In this document: in pieces, positions 25,404-33,971 of the stretch
Position numbering within the stretch: the first letter of the stretch is position 1
Layout of the letters: each line of letters opens with the position of its first letter
Assembly (NCBI RefSeq): GCF_014127285.1
Contig: NZ_CP059901.1
Location: forward strand, 2,976,001-3,040,000
Length of the DNA stretch: 64,000 nt
Source: Mumia sp. ZJ1417
Lineage (GTDB): Bacteria > Actinomycetota > Actinomycetes > Propionibacteriales > Nocardioidaceae
Direction of reading: 5' to 3'
Notes under the pieces: generated by a model
What the model saw: only the letters and a program-made list of their open reading frames with translations
What the model was told of the DNA's origin: nothing
Databases searched by the model: none
Program-made: the position numbers and the translations under genes

Positions 25404-26738
25404 GTGAAGCAGCTGCACAGACCCCTCATGACCGCGGCCTTGTCCGCGCTCGTCCTCTTCGGCGTCCAGGCGCCCGCCTCGGCGGCCGAGGACACCCCGG
25501 TCGTCTCCCGGGGCATCACCATCCCGACGTTCTACAACCCGCCCACGTCCTTGCCGTCCGCCAACGGCGCCCTGATCCGGAGCGAGCCGCTCACGCTCGG
25601 CCTCAGCCTGCCCGGCCTCAGCGGTCCGCTCCCGGGGACGGCGACCCGGATGATGTACAAGTCGACCGACTCGAACGGCCAGCCCGTCGCGGTGACCGGC
25701 GCCTACATCGAGCCTGCCGCACGGTGGACCGGCAGCGGTCCGCGCCCGCTCGTCGTGCTGGCGCCCGGCACCATGGGCCAAGGCGATCAGTGCGCGGCGT
25801 CGCTCGCGCTCGAGAACGCGCTCGCGCTCAACCTGACCGAGGGCACGGTGTCGGTCGGTTACGAGAACCTCGCCACGTACCGCCTCCTCGCCAAGGGCAT
25901 CGCGGTCGCCGTCACCGACTACGTCGGGCTCGGGGCGACCGACCGGCTGCACACCTACGTGAACCGTGTCGACGAGGGCCACGCCGTGCTCGACGCCGTA
26001 CGGGCGACGCGCTCGCTGACCGGGACCTCGGTCACCGCCTCCTCCCCCGTCGGCCTGTACGGCTACAGCCAGGGCGGCGGCGCGACCGCGTCGGCGGCCG
26101 AGCTCCAGCCGACGTACGCACCGGACGTCACGCTCGCCGGCGTGTACGCGGGCGCTCCGCCGGCTGATCTCGTGAAGGTCCTCCCTGGCATCGATGGCAG
26201 CGCGCTCGCCGCGGCCGCCGGATGGACGGTGAGCGGGCTCGCCCAAGCCAAGCCTGCCCTCCAGCCGATCATCGACAGCTACATCAACGACGCTGGCCGC
26301 GCGGCGCTCGCCGACGTCTCGACGATGTGCGTCGGCGACGGCATCCTCGGCTACCCCTTTGCCAAGACCAAGAGCTGGACCAAGCAGGGCATCTCGCTCG
26401 GCGACGTCATCGCCCGCGAGCCCGCGGTGAAGGCGGCGGTCGACGCGCAGCGCATCGGTAGGATCAAGCCGTCCACGCCCGTGCGCGTCGCCACCGGCGT
26501 CGCCGACGACACCGTCCCGCACGGTCAGGCCCGTCAGCTCGCGGTGGACTGGTGCGCCAAGGGCGCCAACGTCACGTACGAGCCGATCTACCTGCCCAAC
26601 CTCGGTGACAAGATCGTGCTCACGAACCACTTCCTGCCGCTCATCGAGGACCAGGGGTCGGCGATCGGCTGGCTCACGGACCGACTCGAAGGCCGGCGGG
26701 CGTACTCCAACTGCTGGAAGCTGCCGCTGATGCTGTGA
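25404..26738 (+). CDS. Secretory lipase/esterase (LIP family)
   Basis: A 444-residue exported alpha/beta hydrolase. GTG 25404 follows AGGAG and opens a signal peptide (MKQLHRPLMTAALSALVLFG, cleaved after PASAA near 33). MMYKSTDSNGQPVAVTG and RPLVVLAPGTMGQGDQCA (oxyanion region) precede the nucleophile elbow YGYSQGG with Ser222; VATGVADDTVPHGQAR carries the acidic residue and TNHF the histidine near the end. The layout matches the secretory lipase family of fungi and actinobacteria, which cleave triacylglycerols or esters outside the cell. A dyad lies at the predicted promoter. No partner genes. Confidence 0.9.
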   Translation: MKQLHRPLMTAALSALVLFGVQAPASAAEDTPVVSRGITIPTFYNPPTSLPSANGALIRSEPLTLGLSLPGLSGPLPGTATRMMYKSTDSNGQPVAVTGAYIEPAARWTGSGPRPLVVLAPGTMGQGDQCAASLALENALALNLTEGTVSVGYENLATYRLLAKGIAVAVTDYVGLGATDRLHTYVNRVDEGHAVLDAVRATRSLTGTSVTASSPVGLYGYSQGGGATASAAELQPTYAPDVTLAGVYAGAPPADLVKVLPGIDGSALAAAAGWTVSGLAQAKPALQPIIDSYINDAGRAALADVSTMCVGDGILGYPFAKTKSWTKQGISLGDVIAREPAVKAAVDAQRIGRIKPSTPVRVATGVADDTVPHGQARQLAVDWCAKGANVTYEPIYLPNLGDKIVLTNHFLPLIEDQGSAIGWLTDRLEGRRAYSNCWKLPLML

Positions 26739-26787
26739 GGTGACGCGCCGGAAGGCGATCTGGCGCCGTCGGTGGCAGACTCGCCGC

Positions 26788-27699
26788 ATGCCCACCGTCC
26801 TCGTCACCGGCGCCGGTGGTCCTGCAGGGTCCTCGCTCGGTCGTCAGCTCGCCGACCGTGCTCGCGACGGGCGTACGTTGCGCACGATCGGTGTCGACCT
26901 CGACTCTCTCGACGGAGGACCGTTCACCGACACCGCCACGGTCGCCGCCGCGGCCGACCCCGCGTACGCCCCGTCGATGCGTGCGGTCGTCGAGCGCTTC
27001 CGCCCCGACCTCGTGATCCCCACGGTTCAGGACGAGCTCCCGCAGGCGGCCGTCCTCGCGGACGTGATCGCGGAGGCAGCCGCGCCACGCGCCTCGGTGG
27101 TGATCGCGAGTGCTCGCGCCTCCGGCCTCGCCGCGGACAAGCTCCTCACGATGTGGACGCTCGCGAGCGCCGGTGTCCCGGTGCCCGTCCACACGGCAGC
27201 CTCCGAGCTGCCGGACGCGGCCGGCGCGCTCGCGTGGGCCGGCGGACCGGTCGTGGTCAAGCCTCGGGTGTCGCGCGGCGGGCGCGGCGTCTCGGTCGTG
27301 GAGAAGCCCGAGGACCTCGACTGGTCGGCCACCGATGCCTCATGGATCGTGCAGGGCTTCGTCGACGGACCCGAGTACGCCCCGCAGGTCTACCGCTCAC
27401 CACGCACCGGGCTTACGACCGTCGTGGTCCTCGAGAAGACGGTGCTCAAGGAGGGCCGCGTCGGCAACGCGGCCGACGCCGTACGCCTGCCGGACAGCGC
27501 CGTCCCCGATGTCACCCAGATCGCTGCCGCGACCGTCGAGGCGCTCGACCTCGTCGGTCCGGTCGACATGGACGTGCGTCGGGACACGGCCGGCGCGCCG
27601 TACGTGCTGGAGGTCAACGGCCGGTTCGGCGCCCTGTCCGCGCACGCACCCGAGCTGCTCGACCTAGTCCTCGACGAGTGGCTCGGCCCCAAGCCGTGA
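26788..27699 (+). CDS. ATP-grasp enzyme, CarB-like
   Basis: A 303-residue ligase-type enzyme from ATG 26788. An N-terminal Rossmann-like pre-ATP-grasp domain (VLVTGAGGPAGSSLGRQLA, IPTVQDELP) is followed by the ATP-grasp fold: AADKLLTMWTLASAGVPVP, PVVVKPRVSRGGRGVSVV, GFVDGPEYAPQVY, VDMDVRRDTAGAPYVLEVNGRFG with the metal-binding D and E-x-N. It resembles carbamoyl-phosphate-synthase-like proteins that activate a carboxylate with ATP and couple it to an amine. The glycosyltransferase overlaps its stop by 4 nt, so it probably makes or modifies a substrate or substituent for that polymer. The actual substrate is unknown. Confidence 0.85.
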   Translation: MPTVLVTGAGGPAGSSLGRQLADRARDGRTLRTIGVDLDSLDGGPFTDTATVAAAADPAYAPSMRAVVERFRPDLVIPTVQDELPQAAVLADVIAEAAAPRASVVIASARASGLAADKLLTMWTLASAGVPVPVHTAASELPDAAGALAWAGGPVVVKPRVSRGGRGVSVVEKPEDLDWSATDASWIVQGFVDGPEYAPQVYRSPRTGLTTVVVLEKTVLKEGRVGNAADAVRLPDSAVPDVTQIAAATVEALDLVGPVDMDVRRDTAGAPYVLEVNGRFGALSAHAPELLDLVLDEWLGPKP

Positions 27700-28973
27700 G
27701 TGCCTTCCTCGGTGCGCTCGCGACCGTGGTGAGCGTGACCGTGCTCGTGGCAGGTCTCCTCCGGCTGCTCTTCGTGCCGTTCTCGCTGCTGTTCGAGGTG
27801 CGTCACCGCGGCCCCGACGACACGAGACCTGTCGACGTCGGCACGATCTTCACCGAGCCGCCGTTCGTGAGCGTGGTCGTGCCCGCCTACAACGAGGGCG
27901 TCGTCCTCGAGAACTGCCTGCGCTCGATCGCGAACAGCGCCTACGACCGGTACGAGGTGATCTGCGTCGACGACGGGTCCACCGACGACACGTACGCGGT
28001 CGCGCAGGCGGTCGCCGACGAGCTAGGGCCGGTCACGGCGCTCACCCAGGCCAACGCCGGCAAGGGCGCGGCGCTCAACACCGGGATCGCGCACGCTCGT
28101 GGCTCGGTGCTGATGCTCGTCGACGCCGACGGCCTCTTCGGGCCGCACACGATCACGCGCATGCTGCAGGCGTTCCGGCAGGAGGACGTCGGCGCGGTCT
28201 GCGGCAACGACCGTCCCGTGAACCTCGACCGCGTGCAGACCCGGTTCCTGGCGCTGATCAGTCATCTCGGCACGGGCCTCATGCGCCGCGCGATGCACGA
28301 GCTCGGATGCCTGCCGATCGTGTCGGGCAACATCGGGGCCTTCCGCCGTGACGTGCTCGACGTGGTCGGAGCCGTCCGCGAGGACACCGTCGGCGAGGAC
28401 CTCGAGCTCACGTGGCGCGTGTACGGCGTGGGTTACCGCGTCGCGTTCGCCCCGCACGCTCTGCTCTACGCCGAGTCGCCGTCGACCCCGCGCGCGCTGT
28501 GGCGGCAGCGGGTGCGGTGGGCCCGGGGTCTGCTCCAGGTGACCCGACGGCACCGGCGCATGGTCGGCAACCTGAGGTACGGGGCGTTCGGCGCCTTCCT
28601 CGTGTTCAACACCGTCACGCAGATCGTCGTCCCCTTCCTCCAGGTGCTCGCCGTGCTCGTGATCGCCTCGCTCGCGGCGGCCGGCGACGTCCCCGCGCTC
28701 CCCGCGAACCTGTGGACGGCCCTGGTCCTCGTCGGCCTCCCGATCTCCGTCGTCCTGCTCCTCCTCGCGGTCGCGCTCGACCGGGCTCCCCGGGACCTGC
28801 GCTACGTGTGGACGCTGCTGGCCTGGCCCGTCTATTCAGGTGTGATGAGCCTCGTGATGGTGCGCGCAGTCTGGCTCGAGCTGAAGGGAGCCGAGAACCG
28901 ATGGAACAAGCTCGACCGCACCGGGACGGTGTCGGTGGACGGCCTGGTCGACGACTCCGGGGCATCGTCCTGA
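27696..28973 (+). CDS. Membrane processive glycosyltransferase family 2 (PgaC-like)
   Basis: A 425-residue GT2 enzyme starting at GTG 27696. One N-terminal span, then the catalytic domain: VVPAYNEG, VDDGS (D92, D93), LVDADG (DAD 143-145), GEDLELT (catalytic D235) and QRVRW (271-275), the full D,D,D,QxxRW set of processive synthases such as PgaC, hyaluronan and cellulose synthases. Three to four C-terminal spans form the export channel. It would polymerise a UDP-sugar, plausibly UDP-GlcNAc, while exporting the chain. Its last 73 nt overlap the next gene, implying tight co-expression. The sugar identity is inferred from the best family resemblance only. Confidence 0.88.
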   Translation: MSAFLGALATVVSVTVLVAGLLRLLFVPFSLLFEVRHRGPDDTRPVDVGTIFTEPPFVSVVVPAYNEGVVLENCLRSIANSAYDRYEVICVDDGSTDDTYAVAQAVADELGPVTALTQANAGKGAALNTGIAHARGSVLMLVDADGLFGPHTITRMLQAFRQEDVGAVCGNDRPVNLDRVQTRFLALISHLGTGLMRRAMHELGCLPIVSGNIGAFRRDVLDVVGAVREDTVGEDLELTWRVYGVGYRVAFAPHALLYAESPSTPRALWRQRVRWARGLLQVTRRHRRMVGNLRYGAFGAFLVFNTVTQIVVPFLQVLAVLVIASLAAAGDVPALPANLWTALVLVGLPISVVLLLLAVALDRAPRDLRYVWTLLAWPVYSGVMSLVMVRAVWLELKGAENRWNKLDRTGTVSVDGLVDDSGASS

Positions 28974-30172
28974 TCGGCACGCTCGCCGTCGCCGCGGCAG
29001 TGGGTGCCGTGCTGCTGCCCGACAATCCGTCTCCGGAGGACGACGGCCCGCTCCCGACCCTGCGCCCGAGCCCTGCCCCTAGGGAGGTCCGGTCGCTGAG
29101 CGTCGACTTCGGCAGGGTCATCGACCCCGAGACCGACTGGGACGCCGTCTCCGAGCAGCTCGCCGACGCTCACGCGACGACGGTGAACCTCGGCGCCGGA
29201 CGGGTCGAGTTCACCGCGTTCGACTGGTCGGAGCACCCGGACGCTGCCGCCGAGCCCGGCACCGACCACCTCGCGGTCGCGGCACGGATGCTGCGCGAGG
29301 CGCCGGACGGGAGCCCCCGCCAGATCAACCTCATCGTCGACGCCTTCGTCCCGGAGTGGATCAAGGAGGACCCGAGGGTCGCCGGGACGGGCGTGCGTGG
29401 GAGGCGTTCCACCCATGGCGCCTCGGCAACGCAGCTCGCGACCGGCGAGGTCGGCGACCGCCTGGTCGCGTACGTCGCCGCGCTGGGCGAGCGCTACGAC
29501 CCCGCTGCGATCGAGGTCACCGAGCTGTTCTTCAGCGCCTACACCTACGGCGACGAGGACCTCGCCCTCTACCGCGAGATGTCCGCGGAGGCGGACTGGC
29601 CGCGCACCGAGGACGGCGCCATCGACACCGAGTCGCCGCTGATCGGCAGGTGGCGCTCGGAGGTGATCGCCGGACTGCTGGGCCGGATGCGTACGGCCCT
29701 CGACGCCGTGCGGGACGGCGAGGGCCGGCAGATCGGGCTGACGATGGACGTGGGGGTCGACTGGGAGGACCCGGCGTCCGGTCGACCGAAGAGCGGGCAG
29801 GACTACCGGATCCTGCTGTCCTCCGTCCGCGACCTGCGCCTACAGCTGTGGGCATACATCGGCATCCCGCTCCGCCCGCCGGCCGACATCGAGCAGGTCA
29901 CGGCCGCGCTGCGAGACGGCGGGTACGACATGACTCGGTTCCTGGTCTCGGTCGGCCTGTGGGGCGACCGGTCGACGGGCAAGGCGCGCCGGATCACGAC
30001 GACCGCGCTCGACAGCGCCGTACGGAGTGCTGCCACGAACGGGATCACCAATGTCAACGTCACCCCGTACTCGTTGATGACCGCGGGCGACTGGGATGTC
30101 CTCCGGTCCGCGTGGGCCGATACGACTACGTCGACGGGGGCAGCGTCGCCTGTGGATCCGGATCAGCGCTGA
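28901..30172 (+). CDS. Membrane-anchored extracytoplasmic protein, possible TIM-barrel hydrolase
   Basis: A 423-residue protein from ATG 28901 (GGGAG upstream), beginning inside the synthase gene. An arginine-rich N-terminus and one span (IVLIGTLAVAAAVGAVLL, about 20-38) export it; a proline-rich linker follows. The body alternates strands and helices: VRSLSVDFGRVID, TTVNLGAGRVEFTAFDW, INLIVDAFVPEWI, EVTELFFSAYTYGDED, GLTMDVGVDWEDP, LQLWAYIGIP, TRFLVSVGLWGD. This periodicity and the acidic strand ends suggest a TIM-barrel glycosidase-like fold, as in the C-terminal domain of PgaB. I do not recognise a named family, and catalytic residues are not identified. Context argues for trimming or binding the polymer made by the synthase. 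Confidence 0.7.
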   Translation: MEQARPHRDGVGGRPGRRLRGIVLIGTLAVAAAVGAVLLPDNPSPEDDGPLPTLRPSPAPREVRSLSVDFGRVIDPETDWDAVSEQLADAHATTVNLGAGRVEFTAFDWSEHPDAAAEPGTDHLAVAARMLREAPDGSPRQINLIVDAFVPEWIKEDPRVAGTGVRGRRSTHGASATQLATGEVGDRLVAYVAALGERYDPAAIEVTELFFSAYTYGDEDLALYREMSAEADWPRTEDGAIDTESPLIGRWRSEVIAGLLGRMRTALDAVRDGEGRQIGLTMDVGVDWEDPASGRPKSGQDYRILLSSVRDLRLQLWAYIGIPLRPPADIEQVTAALRDGGYDMTRFLVSVGLWGDRSTGKARRITTTALDSAVRSAATNGITNVNVTPYSLMTAGDWDVLRSAWADTTTSTGAASPVDPDQR

Positions 30173-31940
30173 CTGCCGGCGCCTCGCGGGCGTCGGGAAG
30201 ATCGACCGTGACCGTCGTCCCCTCCCGCGGTGTGCTGCGGATCGCCATCGTCCCGCCGTGCGCGGTGACGATCGCGTCGACGATCGAAAGGCCCAGGCCG
30301 AGGCCACGGACCCGCTGCTGCTGCGCCGTACGGGTCCGGAAGAAGCGCTTGGTGACCCGCTCGAGCTCGTCGGCGGTCATGCCGGCACCGTCGTCGGCGA
30401 CCACGAGCTCTGCTCCCCGGCCACCGTCACCGGCGGCGGTCGCGTGGACGGAGACACGGACCGTCCCCCCGCGCGCGGAGAACTTCACCGCGTTCGCGAC
30501 GAGGTTCTCGACGACCTGTCCGAGTCGTTCGGGGTCGGTCACGAGAGACACCCCCTCCGGTGCGTCGACCGTCACGGTCACGCCGGCCGTGTCGGCGGTG
30601 GGCATCAGATTCGCGACCGATCGTCGGACCGTCTCCGTAGCGTCGAGAGGACGGGCGTCGAGGGCGAAGGTCCCCGCCACGACCTGCACGCTGAGGAGAA
30701 GGTCCTCGACCAGCCGGAGCAGCCTCTGAGCGTTGCGTTCGACCACGTCGAGCGAGTGGTTCTGCGCGACGGTGAGCGCGCCCTCGTCGGACCGCAGCAG
30801 CTCGACGTACCCCATGATCGACGCCAGCGGCGTCCGCAGCTCGTGGCTGACGAGCCCGATGAACTCGTCCTGGAGGCGCTCGGCCTCCTTCCGCTGGGTC
30901 AGGTCGGTCGCGACGAAGAGGTATCCGTCCGCCTCAGCGTCGTCGAGCAACGACCGGCGCGTGACCGTCACCTCGACCGGCAGGGACGAACCGTCGAGGC
31001 GCACCAACGTCCACTCCCGGTGCTCCGGACGCCCCACGCCGGCCTCCCCGACGAGGCCCTGGAGGAGGTCGACAGCCGTGCTCCCCAGCCCGCGAGCCGC
31101 GGCAGCACCGCGGAGGCCCTCGGGGTCGAAGAAGTCGGTGACCGACGATCCGGTCAGCACTGCGTCGGTGCCGCCCAGGAGCACACGAGCACCTGGGCTG
31201 TTGATCATGATCGTCCCGACCTCGTCCGTCCCGACGATGAGCTGCTCGGTGGCGGCCTCGACCACACTCGCCAGCAGGTCGCGTGACTGCTCGAGCCGAG
31301 CGGAGAGCGCCTGCAGCCGGTCGCGGCTCCCTTCGAGCGAGTGCATCGTCGCGACCTGCTGCCGACGCAGCGACTCGAGCGTCGCCGCCTGCTCGCGCAG
31401 CCGCTGCGTGACGGCGGACGCACCGGTGCCGACCAGGAACGCGCACGTGGTCACCACGATCGCCCGGGTCGGCGCCGACGGGGAGACGTCGGGACGGACC
31501 GACAGGAACGCCGGGAGCATGGTCACGACCCCGGCCCCGGCGGTCCCGAGCGCGAGCCCCAGGTAGCCAGGCTGGAGTGCGAGGTTGATGACCGGCAGGA
31601 AGAGCATGCTCGAGAAGTAGCTCGCGGCCTCCCCGGAGCCGTACGCGAGTCCGCCCAGGGCCGCGATCTGCGCGAGGGGTAGCGCGTATTGCCACCAGTG
31701 CGGCCACCGCTCCCACGCGCCGAACAGGGCGACCAGCTGCACGACGATGACGATGCTCACGGCGACGACCGTCGACCGCGGGTGCGGGATCGTCCCTCGA
31801 ACGACCTCCACCGCGACGACGATCCCGAACACGCCCGTGAACGGGAGTTCGCGAAGTCCGACCATCTCGGGGTCGAACTGGCTGCCGAAGACCCGGGTCA
31901 GCCGACGCAGCCGTGACCTCGGGCGAGCCTGCGTCGTCAC
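30126..31940 (-). CDS. PAS-containing sensor histidine kinase
   Basis: A 604-residue kinase. Five or six membrane spans occupy residues 35-175, a coiled coil 178-225, and a PAS domain about 222-350 (LIVGTDEVGTIMINSPGA, HREWTLVRLDGSSLPVEVT, FVATDLTQRKEAERLQ). HisKA follows with GLVSHELRTPLASIMGY (H366) and the ATPase domain with LVANAVKFSA, VADDGAGM and GLGLGLSIVDAI. Its GTG overlaps the stop of the receiver-PIG-L gene by 4 nt, so that fusion protein is its probable phosphorylation partner. The 3' end overlaps the exported-protein gene on the other strand by 47 nt. Confidence 0.93.
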   Translation of the reverse strand: MTTQARPRSRLRRLTRVFGSQFDPEMVGLRELPFTGVFGIVVAVEVVRGTIPHPRSTVVAVSIVIVVQLVALFGAWERWPHWWQYALPLAQIAALGGLAYGSGEAASYFSSMLFLPVINLALQPGYLGLALGTAGAGVVTMLPAFLSVRPDVSPSAPTRAIVVTTCAFLVGTGASAVTQRLREQAATLESLRRQQVATMHSLEGSRDRLQALSARLEQSRDLLASVVEAATEQLIVGTDEVGTIMINSPGARVLLGGTDAVLTGSSVTDFFDPEGLRGAAAARGLGSTAVDLLQGLVGEAGVGRPEHREWTLVRLDGSSLPVEVTVTRRSLLDDAEADGYLFVATDLTQRKEAERLQDEFIGLVSHELRTPLASIMGYVELLRSDEGALTVAQNHSLDVVERNAQRLLRLVEDLLLSVQVVAGTFALDARPLDATETVRRSVANLMPTADTAGVTVTVDAPEGVSLVTDPERLGQVVENLVANAVKFSARGGTVRVSVHATAAGDGGRGAELVVADDGAGMTADELERVTKRFFRTRTAQQQRVRGLGLGLSIVDAIVTAHGGTMAIRSTPREGTTVTVDLPDAREAPAVSADPDPQATLPPST

Positions 31941-32992
31941 GCGTGCTCTCTCACGGAATCGGCCTCCGCCGTCGCCACGACCTCCGGGGCCGCCACCAGC
32001 TCCGCCGCGCGCACCGTCTCGAGGGGCTCGACGTCACGCGCCGGGCTGAAGCGCGACCAGTAGCGCGCCGTCGCCCTCACCAGCTCGGGCTGCACGTAGT
32101 CGCGATGACGTTGCGACGCGTACGCGGCGAGCATCCTCAGTTTGGTCTCCACGTAGCCCTCGACGTCGATGAAGCGGTTGGGGCGGAACTCCACGGTGCT
32201 CGACGGGCTCTGGTAGCACCACAGGCCAGGGACCCGCCGCGCGGCGACCTGCACGGCCTCGTGGACCGCACGGTGGTCCTGGTGCCGGTCTCGCGCGCTG
32301 TGCGTGTAGACGCGGTCCGGCTGCACCTCGGCGACGACCTCCTCGATCGCCGTGATGACCCCGTCGGCCGGGTCGAGATAGGTGTCCTGGAAGTCCAGGT
32401 GCACCAGACGTGCGCCGACGACCGCGGCCGCGGCGAGCGCCTCCTCGTGACGCACCGCCGCCTCGCCCCCGATCGCGCCGCCCGAGAGCGTCATGATCAC
32501 CAGCTGGTCGCCAGCGGCCGCGTGTGCCGCGAGCGTCGCGCCGATCCCGATCTCGACGTCGTCGGGGTGCGCGCCGACCGCCAGCACGACCGAACGGGAC
32601 CGCGAGCGGACCAGCTTCGCCTCCTGCGCGAGCTGGGTCGCCCGGGCCGCGAGGTCCGTGGGCGCGATCGGCTTGACCAGGAACTCGTCGGCGTCGCTGC
32701 GCAGGGCCTCGACCGCGTACGAGACGACCCCGTGCGCGGTGAGGATCACGACCGGGACACCGGGGGCGAGCATCCGCACCTGGGGAAGGATGTCCAGCCC
32801 CGAACGTCCGGGAAGCTCGATGTCGCTCACGATCACGTCGAAACGGTCGACGGCGAGGACCGTGAGCGCCTCCTCCGCGTCGGAGGCGATGGCGACCTCC
32901 ATGTCCGCGAAGCGCTCGAGCGCGATCCGGGCGAAGTTGGCCGCGTCCGGATCGTCCTCGATCACCAATGCCCGGAGCTTCTGGACGTCCAC
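31937..32992 (-). CDS. Response-regulator receiver fused to PIG-L (LmbE) deacetylase
   Basis: A 351-residue fusion. GTG 32992 is preferred over TTG 33025 because GGGGGAG lies immediately upstream. Residues 4-120 are a receiver: ALVIEDDPD (D13, D14), IVSDIELPG (phospho-acceptor D57), LTAHG (T85), FLVKPIA (K107). Residues about 134-330 are a complete PIG-L domain: LAVGAHPDDVEIG (zinc ligands in AHPDD, 141-145) and THSARDRHQDH (H231, D235, H237, H240). PIG-L enzymes remove the N-acetyl group from GlcNAc-type sugars. No DNA-binding domain is present, so phosphorylation by the overlapping kinase would directly switch an enzyme rather than transcription. The polymer-synthesis genes opposite suggest the substrate pathway. 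Confidence 0.9.
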   Translation of the reverse strand: MDVQKLRALVIEDDPDAANFARIALERFADMEVAIASDAEEALTVLAVDRFDVIVSDIELPGRSGLDILPQVRMLAPGVPVVILTAHGVVSYAVEALRSDADEFLVKPIAPTDLAARATQLAQEAKLVRSRSRSVVLAVGAHPDDVEIGIGATLAAHAAAGDQLVIMTLSGGAIGGEAAVRHEEALAAAAVVGARLVHLDFQDTYLDPADGVITAIEEVVAEVQPDRVYTHSARDRHQDHRAVHEAVQVAARRVPGLWCYQSPSSTVEFRPNRFIDVEGYVETKLRMLAAYASQRHRDYVQPELVRATARYWSRFSPARDVEPLETVRAAELVAAPEVVATAEADSVREHA

Positions 32993-33085
32993 GATCTCCC
33001 CCTCAACCGACTCGATTGGCAGCAACCTATATCCGCGGGGTCGGACGAGCGAGGCGGAAACGACGTCAGGACGGGTGCGAGCACC

Positions 33086-33940
33086 TCAGCCGATCGCCGC
33101 CACCGTGGGAGGTGGGAGGTCCACCCGAGCCCGGTCGGTGCCGGTGGTGAGCGGGTACGAGAGGTGCTGGTGGACCAGCAGCCACTTCCCGTCTCGCCGC
33201 CGGAAGACGCGTGTCCCGCGCGACCAGGTCGTGACGCTGTCCCCCTCCGCCTGCGGGACCTCGACGCGGTCGAGCCCCCACGCCACGGCGACGTCGTCGC
33301 GGACGACGATCTCGGGGTCGACCACCGTGAAGTCGACCTTCTCCTGCGTCGCCTCCAGCCCCCGACGGCAGTTCTCACGGACGGCGTCGACGTCGGGGAG
33401 CACGTGCGGCTCCTCGTACTCGTACGACGCCACGTCCCTCGCGATGTCGGCCATCAGGCCGTCGAGGTTCTTGGCGGCGGTGTCGTCGTGCCAGCGTCGC
33501 AGCACCGCCGCGATGTCAGCCTCGCCGGCGCGGTCGCGCCGGTCACGGTCGTCGGCGAACGAGTGGTGCTCGTGCGCGATGCGCCACCGTCCCTCGACCC
33601 GGCGCAGGCCGAGGGTGAGGCGCAGCCGCTGGTCGGGGTGCTCGTCGTGGGCCCCCGTCGAGCGGCAGACGACGAGCCCGTGCGCGAACGCGACGTCGTC
33701 TCCCGCCGTGATCTCCAGGGACTCGAGGGCGAACTGTCCGTCGCCGCGCTGCCAGGCGAGGAACGCAGGCCACGAGTCGCGGTACGCCTGCATGCCGCGG
33801 TTGCCCTCGTACGGCGGAGGGACGTCGTACATCACGACGTCGTCGGTGTGGTCGGCGAGCACGGCGTCGAGGTCGGTCCCACGGTCGACGGCGTCGATCC
33901 AGCGGGTCACCAGGGTGCGGATGTCGGATTCGTGGTCCAT
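33086..33940 (-). CDS. Tandem SnoaL-like (NTF2-fold) protein
   Basis: A 284-residue cytoplasmic protein made of two SnoaL-like domains: residues 1-130 (IRTLVTRWIDAVDRGTDLDAVLADHTDDVVMYDVPPP in outline, ending RWRIAHEHHSF) and about 140-270 (IAAVLRRWHDDTAAKNLDGLMADIA, ending KWLLVHQHLSYPL). Such folds are cup-shaped and serve as isomerases, cyclases or ligand binders; no catalytic residues can be assigned. The gene is divergent from the SnoaL-tailed ECF sigma factor with only 31 bp between, so the two share a control region. It may be a regulatory target or a cofactor. Confidence 0.87.
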   Translation of the reverse strand: MDHESDIRTLVTRWIDAVDRGTDLDAVLADHTDDVVMYDVPPPYEGNRGMQAYRDSWPAFLAWQRGDGQFALESLEITAGDDVAFAHGLVVCRSTGAHDEHPDQRLRLTLGLRRVEGRWRIAHEHHSFADDRDRRDRAGEADIAAVLRRWHDDTAAKNLDGLMADIARDVASYEYEEPHVLPDVDAVRENCRRGLEATQEKVDFTVVDPEIVVRDDVAVAWGLDRVEVPQAEGDSVTTWSRGTRVFRRRDGKWLLVHQHLSYPLTTGTDRARVDLPPPTVAAIG

Positions 33941-33971
33941 CGCGGAGCCTCCGGTCTGAGAGTGTGCTGTC

